Positions 5,539-6,850 of a stretch of DNA of 6,850 nt are shown here, piece after piece. Source of the DNA: Desulfocapsaceae bacterium (GTDB lineage: Bacteria; Desulfobacterota; Desulfobulbia; Desulfobulbales; Desulfocapsaceae). Location of the stretch: the NCBI GenBank assembly GCA_029934775.1, contig JAOZLO010000091.1, positions 2,067 to 8,916 on the forward strand. The letters run 5' to 3'. The position numbers and the translations under genes were made by a program. Below the pieces are notes generated by a model, which saw only the letters and a program-made list of their open reading frames with translations, made no database searches and was not told the origin of the DNA. Every line of letters begins with the position of its first letter. Position 1 is the stretch's first letter.

Positions 5539-5704
5539 TGAGAGATTATGGCTTTTGGATTGTGGGCAAAGCCTGCCTTGGTGTCTTTCGCCTGATTTTT
5601 ATGAAAAACAGTGATAGCTTGTGAAAATCGTCAACTCAATGTATCTTGTGCGACTCAACATCAGTAGTATCATAAAGACAGCCACAGTATAAAAACCAAT
5701 CGCC

Positions 5705-5953
5705 ATGAAAATAACCCTGTACAGATCAAATATCTGCCCGAGATGTTTTCTTGCCAGAAAATATCTCCTTGAAATTGTCGGAGACGACCCGGATATACAA
5801 ATTGAAGAGGTGGATATTCTCGGCTCTCCACAGCGCTGCCTGCAGGATGGAATACGAATGGTACCGGCACTGGTAATTGACAAAGATAAACTCAGCGGAA
5901 TTTTCTTAAGCAAAAAAGTGATACAAGCTTTTATCAACCGCCACAAAGCATAA
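5705..5953 (+). CDS. Small thioredoxin/glutaredoxin-fold protein with a CPRC motif
   Basis: An 82-residue protein. It starts with a beta strand (MKITLYRS) leading to C11-P-R-C14, the redox-active site position of thioredoxin-fold proteins, followed by a helix (FLARKYLLEIV). Residues about 31-39 (DIQIEEVDI) form the second strand, and RMVPALVID contains the cis-proline typical of the fold. The C-terminal helix is KVIQAFINRH. There is no signal peptide, so it should be cytoplasmic and could be a glutaredoxin-like thiol-disulfide oxidoreductase; its partner is unknown. The ATG at 5705 is the only ATG at the start of the frame, since a TAA lies in frame at 5690-5692. It has no recognisable ribosome binding site, which is unusual for this window. 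Its stop is ten bases before the exchanger gene's start, so the two are probably co-transcribed. Confidence 0.78.
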   Translation: MKITLYRSNICPRCFLARKYLLEIVGDDPDIQIEEVDILGSPQRCLQDGIRMVPALVIDKDKLSGIFLSKKVIQAFINRHKA

Positions 5954-5963
5954 CCAGATAATT

Positions 5964-6800
5964 TTGAAAAAATTCATTTTTAACTCAATTGGCCGGCTGG
6001 ACCTCATCATCTGGATACTGGTGCTGGTGTTTTTCTGCGGATGCGCCCTGTTGTTCGGCGGGGATATCAGCCTGTCATTTATTGGTGCTTCAGGTATTAT
6101 CTTTGAAATGGTTCTCATTGCACTGGCAATCGAAATAATAATAGAATGTCTGAAAAAGAATAAAGGCATCGGCACCATTACAGGATTTATTACCAACGGT
6201 CCTGAAGCCGTCTGCCTTCTTGTCGGTCTGATCGCTGGAGACGTAATCTTCGCAGCATCCACACCACTCGGTTCAAATTTCATGAACCCCATTCTGCTCA
6301 TCATTGCTGCCCTTATCTGCCGCCAGTTCTTGCAGACTTTTTCTACAAACAGGCTGTATACGATTACCACCTTAACTGCTACTGCCCTTCTCGCTGCCAG
6401 TTTTTTCATTTTACCCACTTCACTCTACCCGGCATGGCTCTTTATAGTTTTAGCCATCTCTTTTCCTCTTTTCTTACTCCGCCCTGGTGAACAGAAAACC
6501 AGCGAAGAAGAAGATTATTCATTCAAGCCGGCAGTGTGGCTGCTTCCTGCAATCATTGTTCTCACGGGAGCCGGCTATTTTCTCGACCCCGTAGTCACTT
6601 TTGCTGCAACCCACTCCCATGCTCCTAAAGGAGTAATCGGTTTCGTAGTTCTTGCCACATTAACAAGCTGGCCGGAGTTTAAATCCTGTCTTGTCCTGCT
6701 TAAGCGCGGCAATCGGCTGGCAGCTATTTTGAACATTACTGTTTCAAATATTACCAACCTGTGGCTTGCCGTTATTGGAATTACTACTTTTTTACTTTAA
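5964..6800 (+). CDS. Divergent Na+/Ca2+-exchanger-family (CaCA) membrane protein
   Basis: A 278-residue inner-membrane protein with about eight to ten hydrophobic segments (roughly 13-33, 36-62, 82-98, 106-124, 132-150, 155-173, 189-206, 222-236, 252-277) and a charged central loop (173-188, EQKTSEEEDYSF). It contains two related blocks matching the CaCA alpha repeats. The first is TNGPE (77-81) with GSNFMN (103-108), the second TSWPE (234-238) with SNITN (261-265). E81 and E238 correspond to the ion-binding glutamates of the canonical G-T-S-x-P-E motif, and N105/N262 to the G-S-N-x-x-N motif. It is somewhat shorter than typical exchangers (about 300-360). The first repeat has N-G in place of T-S, so the ion carried is uncertain. 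No upstream ATG is available; the TTG at 5964 is the likely start, ten bases after the CPRC gene's stop, suggesting coupled translation. No terminator is seen by 6850. Confidence 0.75.
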   Translation: MKKFIFNSIGRLDLIIWILVLVFFCGCALLFGGDISLSFIGASGIIFEMVLIALAIEIIIECLKKNKGIGTITGFITNGPEAVCLLVGLIAGDVIFAASTPLGSNFMNPILLIIAALICRQFLQTFSTNRLYTITTLTATALLAASFFILPTSLYPAWLFIVLAISFPLFLLRPGEQKTSEEEDYSFKPAVWLLPAIIVLTGAGYFLDPVVTFAATHSHAPKGVIGFVVLATLTSWPEFKSCLVLLKRGNRLAAILNITVSNITNLWLAVIGITTFLL

Positions 6801-6850
6801 CAGCTTAACAGATTGTAGGCGGTTTGCTGAAAAGAATGTTTGCTGTAGGC

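Larger units (their letters stand above)
5353..5704. other. Repeat-rich intergenic region
   Basis: These 352 bases contain no credible gene. Open frames here have no ribosome binding site, and one of them simply translates the CACAGAG repeat (giving an NHRGHREHRD peptide). The region holds TTGGCTG units (5398-5412), the palindromic CACAGAG element (5480-5538) and two copies of ATCGTCAACT (5413-5422, 5627-5636). Promoters for the two genes pointing away from it must lie here. The best for the rightward unit is TTGTGC (5646-5651), 16 bases, TATCAT (5668-5673), which is modest. None was convincing for the leftward gene. Confidence 0.6.

Noticed and set aside
5250..5624. Plus-strand open frame of 124 codons across the YkgJ gene start and the repeats
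   Set aside because: It overlaps the well-supported minus-strand gene, has no ribosome binding site, and its distinctive NHRGHREHRD stretch is merely a translation of the CACAGAG repeat.
5599..5946. Minus-strand open frame opposite the CPRC gene
   Set aside because: It overlaps the CPRC gene antisense, has no ribosome binding site, and the plus-strand frame has recognisable thioredoxin-fold features.

Overview
The window looks like a chromosomal segment from a strictly anaerobic, Gram-negative bacterium of moderate GC content. A sulfate- or sulfur-metabolising Desulfobacterota (Desulfobulbales-like) is my best guess. The reasons are a class I (anaerobe-type) hybrid cluster protein, an adjacent ferredoxin of the kind I recall next to hcp in Desulfovibrio, a reverse rubrerythrin, FNR/CRP-type operators in front of the anaerobic genes, and intergenic repeats (TTGGCTG heptads and a CACAGAG-rich palindrome) that I recall as frequent in such environmental genomes. 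This assignment is inference; no rRNA or other phylogenetic marker is present.

Layout. Positions 1-62 hold the first 20 codons of a minus-strand gene that runs off the left edge. Positions 152-194 are a rho-independent terminator for the minus-strand reverse rubrerythrin gene (218-760). Its promoter lies in the 761-986 gap, which separates it from a divergent SAM-dependent methyltransferase gene (987-1796). A TTGGCTG tandem repeat begins just after the methyltransferase stop. A symmetric FNR/HcpR-like operator (1846-1861) then precedes hcp (1996-3630), which ends in a strong terminator (3659-3694). A second gap carries a consensus FNR-type box (3752-3765) and a structured leader before a ferredoxin-family gene (3910-4680). 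That gene converges on a minus-strand YkgJ-type cysteine-cluster gene (4702-5352). The 352-base gap 5353-5704 holds more TTGGCTG units, a CACAGAG palindromic element and a 10-base direct repeat. Then comes an apparent two-gene unit: a small CPRC thioredoxin-fold protein (5705-5953) and a divergent Na+/Ca2+-exchanger-family membrane protein (5964-6800). Nothing was recognised in 6801-6850.

How the genes may work together. The central theme is protection of an anaerobe from oxygen and nitrogen radicals. Reverse rubrerythrin removes H2O2 and O2. Hcp reduces NO or hydroxylamine and needs low-potential electrons, which the adjacent ferredoxin-like protein could supply. Both hcp and the ferredoxin gene have a 5-4-5 FNR-family palindrome centred about 41.5 bases upstream of a possible start site, so they look like separately transcribed members of one or two related regulons. 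The methyltransferase, the YkgJ protein and the CPRC/exchanger pair have no visible functional link to this core. The most interesting points are the two operators with different half-sites, the ferredoxin's second cluster motif lacking one cysteine, a possible Shine-Dalgarno-sequestering switch in its leader, and the pairing of a CPRC thioredoxin-fold protein with a divergent cation exchanger.
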